The translations under genes were made by a program, and so were the position numbers. A stretch of 64,000 bases of DNA from Candidatus Kinetoplastibacterium galatii TCC219 (GTDB taxonomy: Bacteria > Pseudomonadota > Gammaproteobacteria > Burkholderiales > Burkholderiaceae_B): the NCBI RefSeq assembly GCF_000340905.1, contig NC_020284.1, positions 124,001 to 188,000 of the forward strand, in the 5' to 3' direction. Position 1 is the stretch's first letter, and each line of letters begins with the position of its first letter. Shown one piece after another: positions 32,723 to 43,146 of this stretch. The notes under the pieces were generated by a model. That model searched no databases. It was not told where the DNA came from and saw nothing but the letters and a program-made list of their open reading frames with translations.

Positions 32723-33874
32723 GTGCTGTCTCAAATTTTTCAAAATACAAAAAAATTATCTCCAGCAGTGTTGGCTTTATCTTGTGGTCAGGTATTTAAA
32801 GGCAGATCCATAGGAGCGCCAGGCTATACTGTTGCCGAAATAGTGTTTAATACTTCCATGACCGGGTATCAAGAGATTATGACTGACTCTAGTTACAGAG
32901 GTCAAATAGTTACTCTTACATATCCTCACATAGGAAATACTGGTGTTAATGACGAGGACTTAGAGTCAAGTCGTATAAATATTTCAGGATTAGTTATTCG
33001 TAATTGTACGGATAGAATGTCTAATTTCAGGGCTACTCAATCGCTTCCTGATTATTTAATTAAGAATGGAGTGGTAGCGATTTCTGATATTGATACAAGA
33101 AAACTTACCAGAATCATCAGAGAAAATGGTTCTCAAGGTGCTTGTATAATGGTTGGTGAAGATGAAAATCGCGCATTGGAGTTAGCTAGGAATTTTGCTG
33201 GAATGTCAGGTAAAGACTTAGCAAAAGATGTATCCATAGATAAATCCGTAGATTGGAATGAAGGATTATGGTCCTTAGGTAATGGTTTTGCCAAGGGAAG
33301 TAATTTAAGATTTCATGTGGTTGCGTATGATTTTGGAATAAAAACTAACATATTGCGCTTATTAGTAGACCGAGGATGTCGTGTCACAATAGTTCCAGCA
33401 GAAACTTCTGCTGCCGATGTGATGAAGTTACGTCCTGATGGAGTTTTCCTCTCTAATGGACCAGGAGATCCTGAGCCTTGTACTTATGCTATTGAAGCTA
33501 CCAGGTTTTTTTCTAGAAAAAAGATTCCTTTATTTGGGATATGTTTAGGCCATCAGATAATGGGATTAGCTGTAGGCGCTAAAACCATGAAAATGAAAAC
33601 AGGTCATCATGGAGCTAATCACCCAGTTCAAGATCTAGAAAATAAGAGGGTTTTTATCACTAGTCAAAATCATGGTTTTGCAGTTGATCCAGCCTCATTG
33701 CCTGATAATGCCTACGTTACCCATGTATCTTTATTTGATGGTTCATTACAGGGTTTTGCCATGTCAGATCGTCCTGCATTTTGTTTTCAGGGACATCCTG
33801 AAGCTAGTCCTGGACCAGTAGATATTGCGATTTTATTTGATAAGTTTATTAGCCTTATGGGCTCAGGAAAATAA
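32723..33874 (+). CDS. carA: Carbamoyl-phosphate synthase small subunit (glutaminase)
   Basis: Releases ammonia from glutamine for CarB. The N-terminal domain contains GEVF-like [13 protein letters not shown], and the class I amidotransferase triad is visible. The nucleophile Cys is in [11 protein letters not shown], and the His and Glu are in [11 protein letters not shown]. The start is GTG at 32723, preceded by an AGGA ribosome site. The length of 383 residues is normal. It is followed by carB after 10 bases. Retaining carAB fits supply of pyrimidine and arginine precursors. Confidence 0.95.
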   Translation: MLSQIFQNTKKLSPAVLALSCGQVFKGRSIGAPGYTVAEIVFNTSMTGYQEIMTDSSYRGQIVTLTYPHIGNTGVNDEDLESSRINISGLVIRNCTDRMSNFRATQSLPDYLIKNGVVAISDIDTRKLTRIIRENGSQGACIMVGEDENRALELARNFAGMSGKDLAKDVSIDKSVDWNEGLWSLGNGFAKGSNLRFHVVAYDFGIKTNILRLLVDRGCRVTIVPAETSAADVMKLRPDGVFLSNGPGDPEPCTYAIEATRFFSRKKIPLFGICLGHQIMGLAVGAKTMKMKTGHHGANHPVQDLENKRVFITSQNHGFAVDPASLPDNAYVTHVSLFDGSLQGFAMSDRPAFCFQGHPEASPGPVDIAILFDKFISLMGSGK

Positions 33875-33884
33875 GGGTTGCATA

Positions 33885-36800
33885 ATGCCAAAGCGTACAG
33901 ACCTAAAAAGTATTCTAATTATTGGAGCAGGTCCAATTATTATAGGACAGGCTTGTGAGTTTGATTATTCTGGAGCACAAGCTTGTAAGGCTCTTAAATC
34001 TGAAGGATATCGCACTATTTTAGTTAATAGTAATCCTGCTACTATAATGACAGATCCAGAGACTGCCGATGTTACTTATATAGAGCCAATAATTTGGCAA
34101 GCAGTCGAAAAAATTATTGAAAAGGAAAAACCAGATGCTTTATTACCAACTATGGGTGGTCAAACAGCATTAAATTGTGCTTTAGATTTGGTGCGTCATG
34201 GTGTATTGGAAAAGCACAATATTGAGCTTATTGGTGCAAATGCTCATGCTATTGAGAAAGCAGAAGATCGTCAAAAATTCAAACAAGCAATGACTGACAT
34301 AGGTCTTGAATCAGCTAGATCTGGTCTAGCTCATAGTATGGAAGAAGCATGGAGTGTTCAAAAAGGTATTGCTGCTTATAACGACTCTTTTGGTTTCCCT
34401 GTTGTTATTCGTCCAAGCTTCACTATGGGTGGATCCGGAGGTGGTATTGCATACAATTCTGATGAATTCGAAGATATATGTAAACGTGGATTAGAGGCTT
34501 CTCCTACTAGTGAACTATTGATTGAAGAATCCTTATTAGGATGGAAAGAGTTCGAAATGGAGGTTATTCGCGATAAGGCGGATAATTGTATAATTGTTTG
34601 CTCTATAGAAAATTTAGATCCAATGGGCGTTCATACAGGAGACTCGATTACTGTGGCTCCTGCACAGACATTGACAGATAAAGAATATCAGATAATGCGT
34701 AGCGCTTCTATTGCAGTGCTGCGTGAGATAGGTGTTGACACTGGTGGATCTAACGTTCAGTTTGCAGTTAATCCCGATAATGGAAGAATGGTCGTTATTG
34801 AGATGAATCCTCGAGTTTCTAGATCTTCAGCTTTAGCTTCTAAGGCTACTGGTTTTCCAATTGCTAAGGTTGCTGCATTACTTGCCGTAGGATTCACGCT
34901 TGATGAATTGAAAAATGATATTACTGGAAAATTAACTCCAGCCTCATTTGAGCCATCTATTGATTATGTTGTAACTAAAATTCCTCGTTTTGCTTTTGAG
35001 AAATTTCCGACAGCTGATTCTCGTTTGACAACACAGATGAAATCTGTTGGTGAGGTTATGGCAATAGGAAGGACATTTCAAGAGTCGTTTCAAAAAGCTT
35101 TGCGAGGACTAGAGGTTGGTGTCGACGGCCTGAATCAGAAGACATTGGATAGGGAAACCTTGCAAGTAGAACTAGGTGCTCCTGGACCAGAAAGAATATG
35201 GTATGTTGGGGATGCTTTTGCCAAAAAGTTCACTATTGATGAAGTTTATGCTCTAACTAAAATAGATGTTTGGTTTTTGTCTCAGATAAAAGAAATAGTT
35301 GATATTGAATTAGCTCTTGAGAAAAAAACTCTTTCTGATATAGACCATGATACTTTATTAGAATTAAAACGTCATGGTTTCTCAGATGCTCGTTTGGCAT
35401 TTTTATTGGACTCTTCTGAGTTAGAGGTACGCAAGCTACGTCATAGCTTTAATATTAGACCTGTTTATAAACGTGTTGATACTTGTGCTGCAGAATTTCC
35501 AACTAATACAGCTTATATGTACTCAACATATGAGGAAGAATGTGAGTCTAATCCTTCTAATAAGAAGAAAATTATAATACTTGGTGGCGGTCCTAATAGA
35601 ATAGGTCAAGGCATAGAGTTTGATTATTGTTGCGTTCACGCTTCACTAGCTCTTAGAGAGCATGGCTATGAAACTATAATGATAAACTGCAACCCAGAAA
35701 CTGTTTCTACTGATTATGACACATCAGATAGACTATACTTTGAACCCTTGACATTAGAGGATGTGCTAGAGATAGTTTATAAAGAAAATCCTGTAGGTAC
35801 GATTGTGCAATATGGGGGACAAACACCATTAAAATTAGCACGTGCTCTAGAAGCAAATGGAGTTCCAATAATAGGAACTAGTCCCGAAAGTATAGATATC
35901 GCAGAAGATCGTGAGCGTTTTCAGAAGTTGCTAGCGAAAATTGGTTTGCGTCAACCATCTAATCGTACGGCTCGTACAGAGGTAGAGGCTTTGTCCTTAG
36001 CTGCTGAAATTGGTTATCCTTTAGTAGTACGCCCTAGCTATGTGCTTGGTGGCAGAGCTATGGAGATAGTTCATGAGCAAAAAGATCTTGAAAGATACAT
36101 GAGAGAAGCTGTAAAAGTTAGTAACGACTCTCCAGTATTATTAGATAGTTTTTTAAATAATGCTACTGAGGTTGATGTAGACTGCTTAGCTGATGGAGAA
36201 GATGTTTTTGTTGGTGGAGTTATGGAGCATATAGAGCAAGCTGGCGTCCATTCTGGAGATTCAGCTTGCAGTATACCACCTTATTCCCTATCTACTGATA
36301 TAGTTGATGAGATAAAGCGTCAGACAAGGTTGATTGCTAAGTCTTTGAACGTTAAGGGTCTTATGAACACTCAATTTGCTGTTCAGGATGGTGATATATA
36401 TGTTTTAGAGGTTAACCCTAGAGCTTCTCGTACTATCCCTTATGTTTCAAAAGCTACTGGATTGCAATTAGCGAAGGTAGCTGCATTGGTTATGGCTGGA
36501 GTTAGCTTAACATCTCAAAATGTTATTGAGGAAGTGAAATCATCTTATTTTTCTGTTAAGGAAGCTGTATTTCCATTTGTTAAGTTTCCTGGTGTAGATA
36601 CAATACTTGGTCCAGAAATGAAATCTACTGGCGAGGTTATGGGTATTGGTAAGACTTTTGCTGAGGCGTTTGTTAAGGCTCAATTGGGAGCAGGTGTTCG
36701 TTTGCCTGAAACTGGAACGGTTTTTATTAGCGTCAAAGATCAAGACAAATTATTGGCAATAGATGTAGCAAAAGGATTACAATCATTAGGATTTCATTTA

Positions 36801-37124
36801 GTAGCTACTAAAGGAACTGCTGCCAGACTTATGTCTGCAGGAGTTAAGGTTAGGGAAGTAAATAAAGTTAATGAGGGCCGTCCGAACATAGTAGACATGA
36901 TACGTAATGGTGAAATAGTTTTAGTTATCAATACAGTGGAAGAAAGACGTAATGCTATAGTGGATTCTAAAACTATCAGGGTGCAATCTTTGGCCAATCG
37001 TGTAGTATGTTTTACTACCATAGCTGGTGCTAGAGCTGCTGTTGATGGAATGCAGTATTTGCGTAATGAAGAGGGCTTGAAGGTTTACTCACTACAAGAA
37101 ATACATGATTCTTTACGCAAGTGA
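33885..37124 (+). CDS. carB: Carbamoyl-phosphate synthase large subunit
   Basis: Makes carbamoyl phosphate from ammonia, bicarbonate and two ATP. The two homologous ATP-grasp halves are evident. The first starts [18 protein letters not shown] and has the [13 protein letters not shown] lid. The second begins at about residue 560 with [20 protein letters not shown]. The C-terminal allosteric domain (about 940-1079) is present. I chose the ATG at 33885, just after carA, with an AAGGG ribosome site; the longer frame only adds residues that lie inside carA. At 1079 residues it is complete. A clear terminator follows at 37225. Confidence 0.97.
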   Translation: MPKRTDLKSILIIGAGPIIIGQACEFDYSGAQACKALKSEGYRTILVNSNPATIMTDPETADVTYIEPIIWQAVEKIIEKEKPDALLPTMGGQTALNCALDLVRHGVLEKHNIELIGANAHAIEKAEDRQKFKQAMTDIGLESARSGLAHSMEEAWSVQKGIAAYNDSFGFPVVIRPSFTMGGSGGGIAYNSDEFEDICKRGLEASPTSELLIEESLLGWKEFEMEVIRDKADNCIIVCSIENLDPMGVHTGDSITVAPAQTLTDKEYQIMRSASIAVLREIGVDTGGSNVQFAVNPDNGRMVVIEMNPRVSRSSALASKATGFPIAKVAALLAVGFTLDELKNDITGKLTPASFEPSIDYVVTKIPRFAFEKFPTADSRLTTQMKSVGEVMAIGRTFQESFQKALRGLEVGVDGLNQKTLDRETLQVELGAPGPERIWYVGDAFAKKFTIDEVYALTKIDVWFLSQIKEIVDIELALEKKTLSDIDHDTLLELKRHGFSDARLAFLLDSSELEVRKLRHSFNIRPVYKRVDTCAAEFPTNTAYMYSTYEEECESNPSNKKKIIILGGGPNRIGQGIEFDYCCVHASLALREHGYETIMINCNPETVSTDYDTSDRLYFEPLTLEDVLEIVYKENPVGTIVQYGGQTPLKLARALEANGVPIIGTSPESIDIAEDRERFQKLLAKIGLRQPSNRTARTEVEALSLAAEIGYPLVVRPSYVLGGRAMEIVHEQKDLERYMREAVKVSNDSPVLLDSFLNNATEVDVDCLADGEDVFVGGVMEHIEQAGVHSGDSACSIPPYSLSTDIVDEIKRQTRLIAKSLNVKGLMNTQFAVQDGDIYVLEVNPRASRTIPYVSKATGLQLAKVAALVMAGVSLTSQNVIEEVKSSYFSVKEAVFPFVKFPGVDTILGPEMKSTGEVMGIGKTFAEAFVKAQLGAGVRLPETGTVFISVKDQDKLLAIDVAKGLQSLGFHLVATKGTAARLMSAGVKVREVNKVNEGRPNIVDMIRNGEIVLVINTVEERRNAIVDSKTIRVQSLANRVVCFTTIAGARAAVDGMQYLRNEEGLKVYSLQEIHDSLRK

Positions 37125-37224
37125 TTTTATATTAATTATTAGTATTTTTTAATATATTAGTTATAAGTTAGTTTTTCAAGCTTGCAATTATCTTATATAT
37201 TATAGATAATTATAGGTTACTATA

Positions 37225-37256
37225 CCCCGACTCATAAAGTCGGGGTTTTGTTTTAT
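37225..37256 (+). terminator. Rho-independent terminator after carB
   Basis: CCCCGACT (37225-37232) pairs perfectly with AGTCGGGG (37238-37245) around a five-base loop, followed directly by TTTTGTTTTAT. It is the most GC-rich intergenic hairpin in the window and a textbook intrinsic terminator. A weaker 8-bp AT repeat (37186-37193 with 37204-37211) lies just before it. Confidence 0.92.
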
Positions 37257-37326
37257 CAATCAACATATAAATATTAATTAACTTTTATTTAGTTGTTACT
37301 ACTGTTTATTGTTTAGGAGAAAAAGT

Positions 37327-37803
37327 ATGTCTTCTATTCCCCTAACTGTTAGAGGATCAAAGCGTTTAGGTGAGGAATTACACCATTTAAAAACTATAGA
37401 ACGACCTAATATAATAGAAGCTATTGCAGAAGCTCGTTCGCATGGTGATTTATCAGAGAATGCTGAATATGATGCTGCTCGTGAGAGACAAGGGTTTATA
37501 GAAAATAGGATCGCTAAAATTGAAAATATTTTATTTAATGCTCAGATAATAGATCCATTATCTGTAGATAATGATGGCCGCATAGTTTTTGGTGCTACAG
37601 TTAGGCTGGAGGAATTAAACTCAGGTAATTTTTTTTCATATCAGATTGTTGGTGATATGGAAGCAGATATAAAATCTGGACTTATATCCATATCTAGCCC
37701 AATGGCACGAGCCATGATAGGAAAAGAAGAAGGGGATATTATTGAGGTGAAAGCTCCTTCAGGGAATTATGAATATGAGATTGTAAGCGTGTCTTATATT
37801 TGA
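37327..37803 (+). CDS. greA: Transcription elongation factor GreA
   Basis: Stimulates transcript cleavage by backtracked RNA polymerase. The N-terminal coiled coil includes [20 protein letters not shown] and the acidic tip region [14 protein letters not shown]. The C-terminal FKBP-like domain ends with YEIVSVSYI. The ATG at 37327 has a strong AGGAGAA ribosome site and gives 158 residues, the standard length. The possible TTG at 37309 overlaps that site and is rejected. It follows the carAB terminator, so it has its own promoter. Confidence 0.96.
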   Translation: MSSIPLTVRGSKRLGEELHHLKTIERPNIIEAIAEARSHGDLSENAEYDAARERQGFIENRIAKIENILFNAQIIDPLSVDNDGRIVFGATVRLEELNSGNFFSYQIVGDMEADIKSGLISISSPMARAMIGKEEGDIIEVKAPSGNYEYEIVSVSYI

Positions 37804-37818
37804 TCTCAAACATAAGAT

Positions 37819-37874
37819 AAATTCTTAACCTTTTGAATATTATCTGCTTGAATATATTCTTTGGTTAAGAAATT
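37819..37874. terminator. Possible bidirectional hairpin terminator between greA and yhbY
   Basis: TTCTTAACC (37822-37830) pairs with GGTTAAGAA (37863-37871). The pairing continues past one mismatch with two A-T pairs, and an inner GAATAT/ATATTC pair lies in the 32-base loop. T-rich sequence follows on the plus strand. It sits between convergent genes, which favours a terminator role, but the stem is AT-rich and the loop long. Confidence 0.5.
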
Positions 37875-37891
37875 TGCTTTATTTTTGATTT

Positions 37892-38182
37892 CTATTCTAT
37901 ATTTTCCCTATAGATAACTATTATCCTACCTATACTTTTAATTAGCGTACAATTAAGATCATTGCAAATTTTATTTATTATTTCCTCTCTTTCTATTTTT
38001 TCTTTTTTATTTATTTTTATTTTTATTAATTCATGTGCTTTTAATGCAACATCAATCTCCTTGTGAACTGGCAAAGTAAAACCTTTATAGCTAATTGTTA
38101 CAATAGGTTTTAATTTATGTGAAGTGATTTTTAATTTATTGTGTTTTTGATTTTTTGTTTCTGTGTTTTTTGTGTTATACAT
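37892..38182 (-). CDS. yhbY: YhbY-like CRM-domain RNA-binding protein
   Basis: A small CRM-domain protein linked to 50S ribosome assembly. The recognisable core is LKPIVTISYKGFT, followed by EIDVALKAHELIKIKI and SIGRIIVIYREN at the end. In most relatives the RNA-binding loop reads GxxG (as in GQNG); here it is SYKG, so the first Gly is lost. I take the ATG at 38182 (MYNTKNTETK), giving 96 residues. The frame can extend to 38224, but that would overlap the rlmE start. The gene is divergent from rlmE by 20 bases, as in relatives where yhbY faces rlmE-ftsH. Confidence 0.85.
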   Translation of the reverse strand: MYNTKNTETKNQKHNKLKITSHKLKPIVTISYKGFTLPVHKEIDVALKAHELIKIKINKKEKIEREEIINKICNDLNCTLIKSIGRIIVIYRENIE

Positions 38183-38202
38183 ATTTAAAATTTTATGAAA
38201 TA

Positions 38203-38838
38203 ATGGCCAATTATAAATCTTCAAAAAAATGGATCAATCAACATATAAATGATCCATATGTCAAATTAGCACAACAGAAAGGCTATCGCTCTAGAGCAGC
38301 CTTTAAATTGATAGAACTATTAGAGACAGAAAATTTATCGTTTCATAATGGGACCATAGTGGTAGATCTAGGAGCTTCTCCAGGAAGTTGGTCTCAAGTT
38401 ATGCATGAGAGATTAAATAAGCCCAATAGTTCATTAAATAACCACATAATAGCACTTGACCTCTTGCCTATGGATCCAATTCCTGGTGTAGAGTTTATAC
38501 AAGGTGATTTTCGTGATCAAGATATTATTGATAAATTAGAAAAAATATTATCAAATAGGTTGGTTGATATTGTAATTTCTGATATGGCCCCCAACCTATC
38601 AGGTATAAGAGATATTGATTCTGTGCGTATATGTCATGTATGTGAACTTGCTCTTGATTTTGCTGTTAAACATCTTAAGAAAAATGGTGTTATTATAACA
38701 AAGTCTTTTCATGGTAGTGGCTTTTCACAGATCGTTTATTTGTATAAAAAGTTTTTTAAAAGAGTTCTAGAATTTAAACCTAAGTCCTCAAGATATAAGT
38801 CATCAGAAACATTCCTGATAGCTCGTAACCTAAAGTAA
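38203..38838 (+). CDS. rlmE: 23S rRNA (uridine-2552-2'-O)-methyltransferase RlmE
   Basis: Methylates the A-loop U2552 of 23S rRNA (FtsJ/RrmJ family). The K-D-K-E catalytic set is visible: Lys in GYRSRAAFKLIE, Asp in SDMAPNLSG, Lys in VIITKSFHGSGF, and Glu in SSETFLIARN. The SAM motif is VDLGASPGSWSQ. The ATG at 38203 (MANYKSSKKWIN) matches the family; the longer frame from 38155 lies within yhbY. It precedes ftsH as in most proteobacteria, although here a 188-base gap separates them. Confidence 0.95.
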   Translation: MANYKSSKKWINQHINDPYVKLAQQKGYRSRAAFKLIELLETENLSFHNGTIVVDLGASPGSWSQVMHERLNKPNSSLNNHIIALDLLPMDPIPGVEFIQGDFRDQDIIDKLEKILSNRLVDIVISDMAPNLSGIRDIDSVRICHVCELALDFAVKHLKKNGVIITKSFHGSGFSQIVYLYKKFFKRVLEFKPKSSRYKSSETFLIARNLK

Positions 38839-38973
38839 ACTTATTTTTAAGATTCATGAATTATGTTTAAATTACAATTTAATGTAATAAAATATACATG
38901 TTATTAATTTTTTATCTTTAAAAGCAGTGGCTTGTTCTTTTTAGAATTTAGAGGTTGAAATTAATAATTTTTT

Positions 38974-38996
38974 GACTATATCCAAATTATATAGTC
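38974..38996. repeat. 8-bp perfect inverted repeat in the ftsH leader
   Basis: GACTATAT (38974-38981) and ATATAGTC (38989-38996) flank a seven-base spacer, about 30 bases before the chosen ftsH start. A TTGAAA hexamer at 38955-38960 followed by TATATC at 38977-38982 could be a promoter overlapping the left arm. The repeat is seen directly; a role as operator or 5' leader hairpin is inference. Confidence 0.45.
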
Positions 38997-39026
38997 TTGA
39001 TAAAAATTGAAGGCGGGAGCTTAGCT

Positions 39027-40832
39027 TTGGATAGTTCTTTTTCAAAAATTGCTGTTTGGGTAGGGATTGCCCTGGCGCTTTTTAGCATATTTAAACATTT
39101 TGATGGAAGCAATAGATTTCAAGATCATTATACATATACACAATTTATGGATGATGTCAGAGATGGTCACATTAAGAGAGTAGAAGTTCAGGGTGATGTA
39201 TTAAGGGTTTTGTCTGATAACAATCGTTTTTACTCATTAATATCACCAGGCGATTTATGGATGGTTTCTGATTTACTGAAACATGGAGTTCAAGTTATAG
39301 GAAAACCACGAGAAGAACCTTCATTTTTAGCCAATGTTTTTATATCATGGTTTCCTATGCTTCTTTTAATAGGTGTTTGGGTTTTTTTTATGAGGCAAAT
39401 GCAAGGTGGAGGACGTGGAGGGGCTTTTAGTTTTGGTAAATCAAGAGCCAAGATGCTTGAGGAATCTAATAATAGGACAACATTCGCAGATGTTGCTGGA
39501 TGCGATGAGGCTAAAGAAGATGTTCAAGAACTAGTAGACTTTTTAAGAGAACCATCAAGATTTCAGAAACTTGGAGGTAGAATACCTAGAGGCGTATTAA
39601 TGGTTGGTTCACCAGGAACAGGGAAGACTTTATTGGCTAGAGCCGTTGCTGGGGAAGCTAATGTTCCTTTCTTTAGTATTTCTGGATCAGATTTTGTTGA
39701 AATGTTTGTTGGGGTTGGGGCTTCTCGTGTGAGAGATATGTTTGAGAATGCTAAGAAAAATTCACCTTGTATTATTTTTATAGACGAGATAGATGCTGTT
39801 GGACGTCAGCGTGGTGCTGGAGTTGGTGGGGGAAACGATGAGCGTGAACAAACTTTAAATCAAATGTTAGTTGAGATGGATGGATTTGAAGCTGGTCAAG
39901 GTGTTGTTGTAATAGCTGCTACAAATAGGCCAGACATACTAGATCCTGCTTTATTGCGCCCTGGGCGTTTTGACCGCCAAGTTGTGGTTTCATTACCTGA
40001 TATAAAAGGTCGTGAACAAATACTTAATGTTCATATGCGCAAAGTACCATTATCAGATAATGTTAGTTCTAATATATTAGCTAGAGGAACTCCTGGATTT
40101 TCTGGAGCTGACCTTGCTAATTTAGTAAATGAGGCTGCTTTATTTGCAGCTAGACGTAATGGTCGTGTTGTTGATATGTCTGATTTCGAGAAAGCTAAGG
40201 ATAAATTAGTTATGGGGGCAGAGAGGCGATCAGTAGTTATGCCTGAGGAAGAAAGGCGTAATACTGCATATCATGAGTCTGGTCATGCTGTTGTAGCAAA
40301 AATGTTACCTAAAACAGACCCGGTTCATAAGGTAACTATAGTGCCTAGGGGCATGGCTCTTGGAGTAACTATGCAATTGCCTGAGAAGGACAGATATAGC
40401 ATGGATAGAGAAAGATTATTGAATATGATTGCTGTTCTTTTTGGTGGTAGAATCGCAGAAGAAATATTCATGAATCAAATGACTACTGGCGCCTCTAATG
40501 ATTTTGAAAGGGCTACTAATATTGCTAGAGACATAGTAACCAGATACGGCATGACAAAAGAACTCGGTCCTATGGTTTATGCAGAAAATGAAAATGAAGT
40601 TTTTCTGGGAAGAAGTGTGACTAAGACTATACATATGTCTGAAGCAACCATGCAAAAAGTTGATTCTGAGATAAGGAGAATTATTGATGAGCAATATTCT
40701 GTTGCTCGTAATATTATAGAATCTAACAAAGATATTATAGAGAATATGGCCGAAAGTTTACTAGAATATGAGACTATTGATTCTGATCAAATAGAGAATA
40801 TAGTTTCTAGAAATTTTCAAAGAAAAGATTAA
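39027..40832 (+). CDS. ftsH: ATP-dependent zinc metalloprotease FtsH
   Basis: A membrane-anchored AAA+ protease for membrane and regulatory proteins. TM1 is at about residues 8-22 and TM2 near 95-115. The AAA domain has Walker A GSPGTGKT and Walker [12 protein letters not shown], with the second region of homology [21 protein letters not shown]. The zinc site is [10 protein letters not shown] chose the TTG at 39027, eight bases after a GGCGGGAG ribosome site, giving [10 protein letters not shown], which aligns with the usual N-terminus. The TTG at 38997 would put that site inside the coding region. At 601 residues the protein is shorter than many (about 630-645) at its C-terminal tail. Confidence 0.95.
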   Translation: MDSSFSKIAVWVGIALALFSIFKHFDGSNRFQDHYTYTQFMDDVRDGHIKRVEVQGDVLRVLSDNNRFYSLISPGDLWMVSDLLKHGVQVIGKPREEPSFLANVFISWFPMLLLIGVWVFFMRQMQGGGRGGAFSFGKSRAKMLEESNNRTTFADVAGCDEAKEDVQELVDFLREPSRFQKLGGRIPRGVLMVGSPGTGKTLLARAVAGEANVPFFSISGSDFVEMFVGVGASRVRDMFENAKKNSPCIIFIDEIDAVGRQRGAGVGGGNDEREQTLNQMLVEMDGFEAGQGVVVIAATNRPDILDPALLRPGRFDRQVVVSLPDIKGREQILNVHMRKVPLSDNVSSNILARGTPGFSGADLANLVNEAALFAARRNGRVVDMSDFEKAKDKLVMGAERRSVVMPEEERRNTAYHESGHAVVAKMLPKTDPVHKVTIVPRGMALGVTMQLPEKDRYSMDRERLLNMIAVLFGGRIAEEIFMNQMTTGASNDFERATNIARDIVTRYGMTKELGPMVYAENENEVFLGRSVTKTIHMSEATMQKVDSEIRRIIDEQYSVARNIIESNKDIIENMAESLLEYETIDSDQIENIVSRNFQRKD

Positions 40833-40863
40833 ATATTGATAGAGAAATGGTAAATTATTAGTT

Positions 40864-41718
40864 ATGGATAAAAAATTTCAATGTGGTCGTTTTGAGTTTT
40901 CCTTAAATCGGCCAATTGTTATGGGAATAATTAATGTTACTCCTGATTCATTTTCAGATGGAGGAGCCTATTCCTCAATTGATGCTGCCATAGAACACGC
41001 ATATAAAATGATTGATGACGGTGTTGACATTCTAGATATAGGTGGAGAATCTAGCCGTCCTGGTTCTGATAGAGTATCTACTTCTGAAGAATTAAAGCGC
41101 TTATTGCCATTGATCGAGTCATTAAAGGATTGTGGCGTTCCTTTGTCTGTAGATACTTATAAACCAGATGTTATGAAGTCTGTAATTGACATGAATGTAG
41201 ACATGATAAATGATATTTGTGGTTTTACTTTGCCTGGATCATTGGAAACAGTATCATCATCAAATTGTGGGCTATGTGTCATGTACATGAATGGTGATAT
41301 CAATAATATGCATAATTGCTTTCCTGATATGAATGTTGTTAGAGAGGCTAATATTTTCTTTACGAAACAGCTGAATAGGCTTTTAAAATACAACTCTAAC
41401 ATTAAAGATAGAATAGTATTGGATCCTGGTTTGGGTTTTGGTAAAACCATAGAGCAAAATTACTATTTAATCAATCAGCTTGAGAAATTAAAAGTGTTTT
41501 CCTGTCCGTTAATGATTGGAGCCTCAAGGAAATCCATGATTGGTAAATTAGTTGATCGATCAGTATCCGAGCGATTGTGTGCTAGTGTATCTTGTGCCTT
41601 AATTTCAGTTATGTATGGGGCAAATATAGTCAGAGTTCATGATGTGGCAGAGACAGTTGATTCACTAAAGATTCTCAACGCTATAAAACAAGGTTCATAT
41701 ACCCATGAAGCAGGATAG
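40864..41718 (+). CDS. folP: Dihydropteroate synthase
   Basis: Joins p-aminobenzoate to the pterin pyrophosphate in folate synthesis. Conserved blocks are MGIINVTPDSFSDGG, DILDIGGESSRPG, VDTYKPDV, NDICG, LDPGLGFGKT and GASRKSMIGKL. The length of 284 residues is normal. It follows ftsH by 31 bases and overlaps glmM by 14, the standard ftsH-folP-glmM arrangement, which suggests coupling. It looks active. Confidence 0.96.
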   Translation: MDKKFQCGRFEFSLNRPIVMGIINVTPDSFSDGGAYSSIDAAIEHAYKMIDDGVDILDIGGESSRPGSDRVSTSEELKRLLPLIESLKDCGVPLSVDTYKPDVMKSVIDMNVDMINDICGFTLPGSLETVSSSNCGLCVMYMNGDINNMHNCFPDMNVVREANIFFTKQLNRLLKYNSNIKDRIVLDPGLGFGKTIEQNYYLINQLEKLKVFSCPLMIGASRKSMIGKLVDRSVSERLCASVSCALISVMYGANIVRVHDVAETVDSLKILNAIKQGSYTHEAG

Positions 41719-43054
41719 AAAATATTTTGGTACAGATGGGATTCGTGGAATAATTGGCAGTTGTAATATGAATCATGATTTTCTTTTTAGGGTGGGATAC
41801 GCAGCAGGAATCTTTTTCTCAGAAAAAATAAAAAATAAAGAATGTTTTATAGTAATAGGGATGGATACTAGGTCTTCAGGACCTATGTTATCCTCAGCTG
41901 TTAAAACTGGTTTACTTGCAGCTGGTGTAAATATACTTGATGTTTGTTCAGATGCTATTCCCACTCCAGCCATAGCATATTTAGTAAAGCATTTTGATGC
42001 TGACGGAGGCATCATGGTTAGTGCCTCTCATAATCCTTATAATTATAATGGAGTAAAATTTTTCTCTTCTCATGGAACTAAATTATCAGAAAAAGATGAA
42101 TCTAATATAGAGCTATACATAGAAAAACAAACTATTTACTCAGATAGAAGAAAATTTGGAAGAATAGATTTTATTCAAAACGCATGTGATATTTATCTTG
42201 ATTTTTGTAAGAGTACTTTTATAAATGATATTAATCTTAATGGATTTAAGATAGTAATAGATTCTGCAAATGGTGCAGCTTACAAGATTGCTCCACGTCT
42301 TTTTACGGAGTTAGGTGCTTCAGTTTTTATGGTGGGATCTAAACCAAATGGGATTAATATTAATGATAATGTTGGGTCTTCTTTTCCAGAATTGTTAATA
42401 AAAGAAGTTAAAAGAACTAAATCGCATTTGGGTATAGCTTTTGATGGCGATGCTGATCGTGTACAAATGGTGGACCATAATGGTAATATTTTCAATGGTG
42501 ATGAGTTATTGTATGTCATAATCAAAGATAGGCTAAGATCTGATAAGATTAAAGGAGTTGTCGGGACTCATATGACAAACTATGGTTTTGAGTTGGCAAT
42601 GAGTAGGCTAGGAATTGGATTTGATCGAGCGAATATCGGAGATAGATGTGTATATGAACAAATGCGCAAGAGAGGATGGCTATATGGAGGAGAAAGCTCA
42701 GGGCATTTATTGTGCTTAGATCGTCATACAACAGGTGATGGAATTATTGCTGCCGTACAAGTTTTATCAGCCATGGTTAGTTTTAGAACAAAGAATCTAT
42801 CATATTTGTTGAAAGATATTAATATGTATCCTCAGGTTATTAACAACATCAATTGGGACGTGAGAAAGGATTGGAAAGATTGCAGAAGTCTAGTATCTGC
42901 TTATCTCAGAGCTAAGAATTTACTGTCTGGGAATGGAAGGGTATTAATCAGAAAATCAGGAACAGAGGCAGTTCTAAGAATAATGGTGGAAGCTAAAAGT
43001 TTTGATATAGCCAAAAAATATAGTAAAGATATTATGTCTAGTGTTCATATTTAG
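41705..43054 (+). CDS. glmM: Phosphoglucosamine mutase
   Basis: Interconverts glucosamine 6- and 1-phosphate, feeding UDP-GlcNAc for peptidoglycan and lipid A. The N-terminal FGTDGIRG, the phosphoserine loop MVSASHNPYNYNG (active Ser about residue 104), the metal loop DGDADRV, and the sugar-binding GGESSGH are present. The C-terminal RKSGTEAVLRIMVEA binds phosphate. At 449 residues it is full length. Together with uppP and lpxH it shows that envelope precursor synthesis is kept. Confidence 0.96.
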   Translation: MKQDRKYFGTDGIRGIIGSCNMNHDFLFRVGYAAGIFFSEKIKNKECFIVIGMDTRSSGPMLSSAVKTGLLAAGVNILDVCSDAIPTPAIAYLVKHFDADGGIMVSASHNPYNYNGVKFFSSHGTKLSEKDESNIELYIEKQTIYSDRRKFGRIDFIQNACDIYLDFCKSTFINDINLNGFKIVIDSANGAAYKIAPRLFTELGASVFMVGSKPNGININDNVGSSFPELLIKEVKRTKSHLGIAFDGDADRVQMVDHNGNIFNGDELLYVIIKDRLRSDKIKGVVGTHMTNYGFELAMSRLGIGFDRANIGDRCVYEQMRKRGWLYGGESSGHLLCLDRHTTGDGIIAAVQVLSAMVSFRTKNLSYLLKDINMYPQVINNINWDVRKDWKDCRSLVSAYLRAKNLLSGNGRVLIRKSGTEAVLRIMVEAKSFDIAKKYSKDIMSSVHI

Positions 43055-43146
43055 AAAATATCTATTTTGCTTTTTATGGTTTTTCTCTTATTGTTATTCT
43101 AACTCTTTAAATATTATAAAAACATATTAACGATGAGTTTTTATAT

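Noticed and set aside
37186-37211. AATTATCT/AGATAATT repeat before the carB terminator as a second regulatory site
   Set aside because: Only eight AT-rich pairs with a ten-base loop next to a strong GC terminator; likely chance or an accessory stem.
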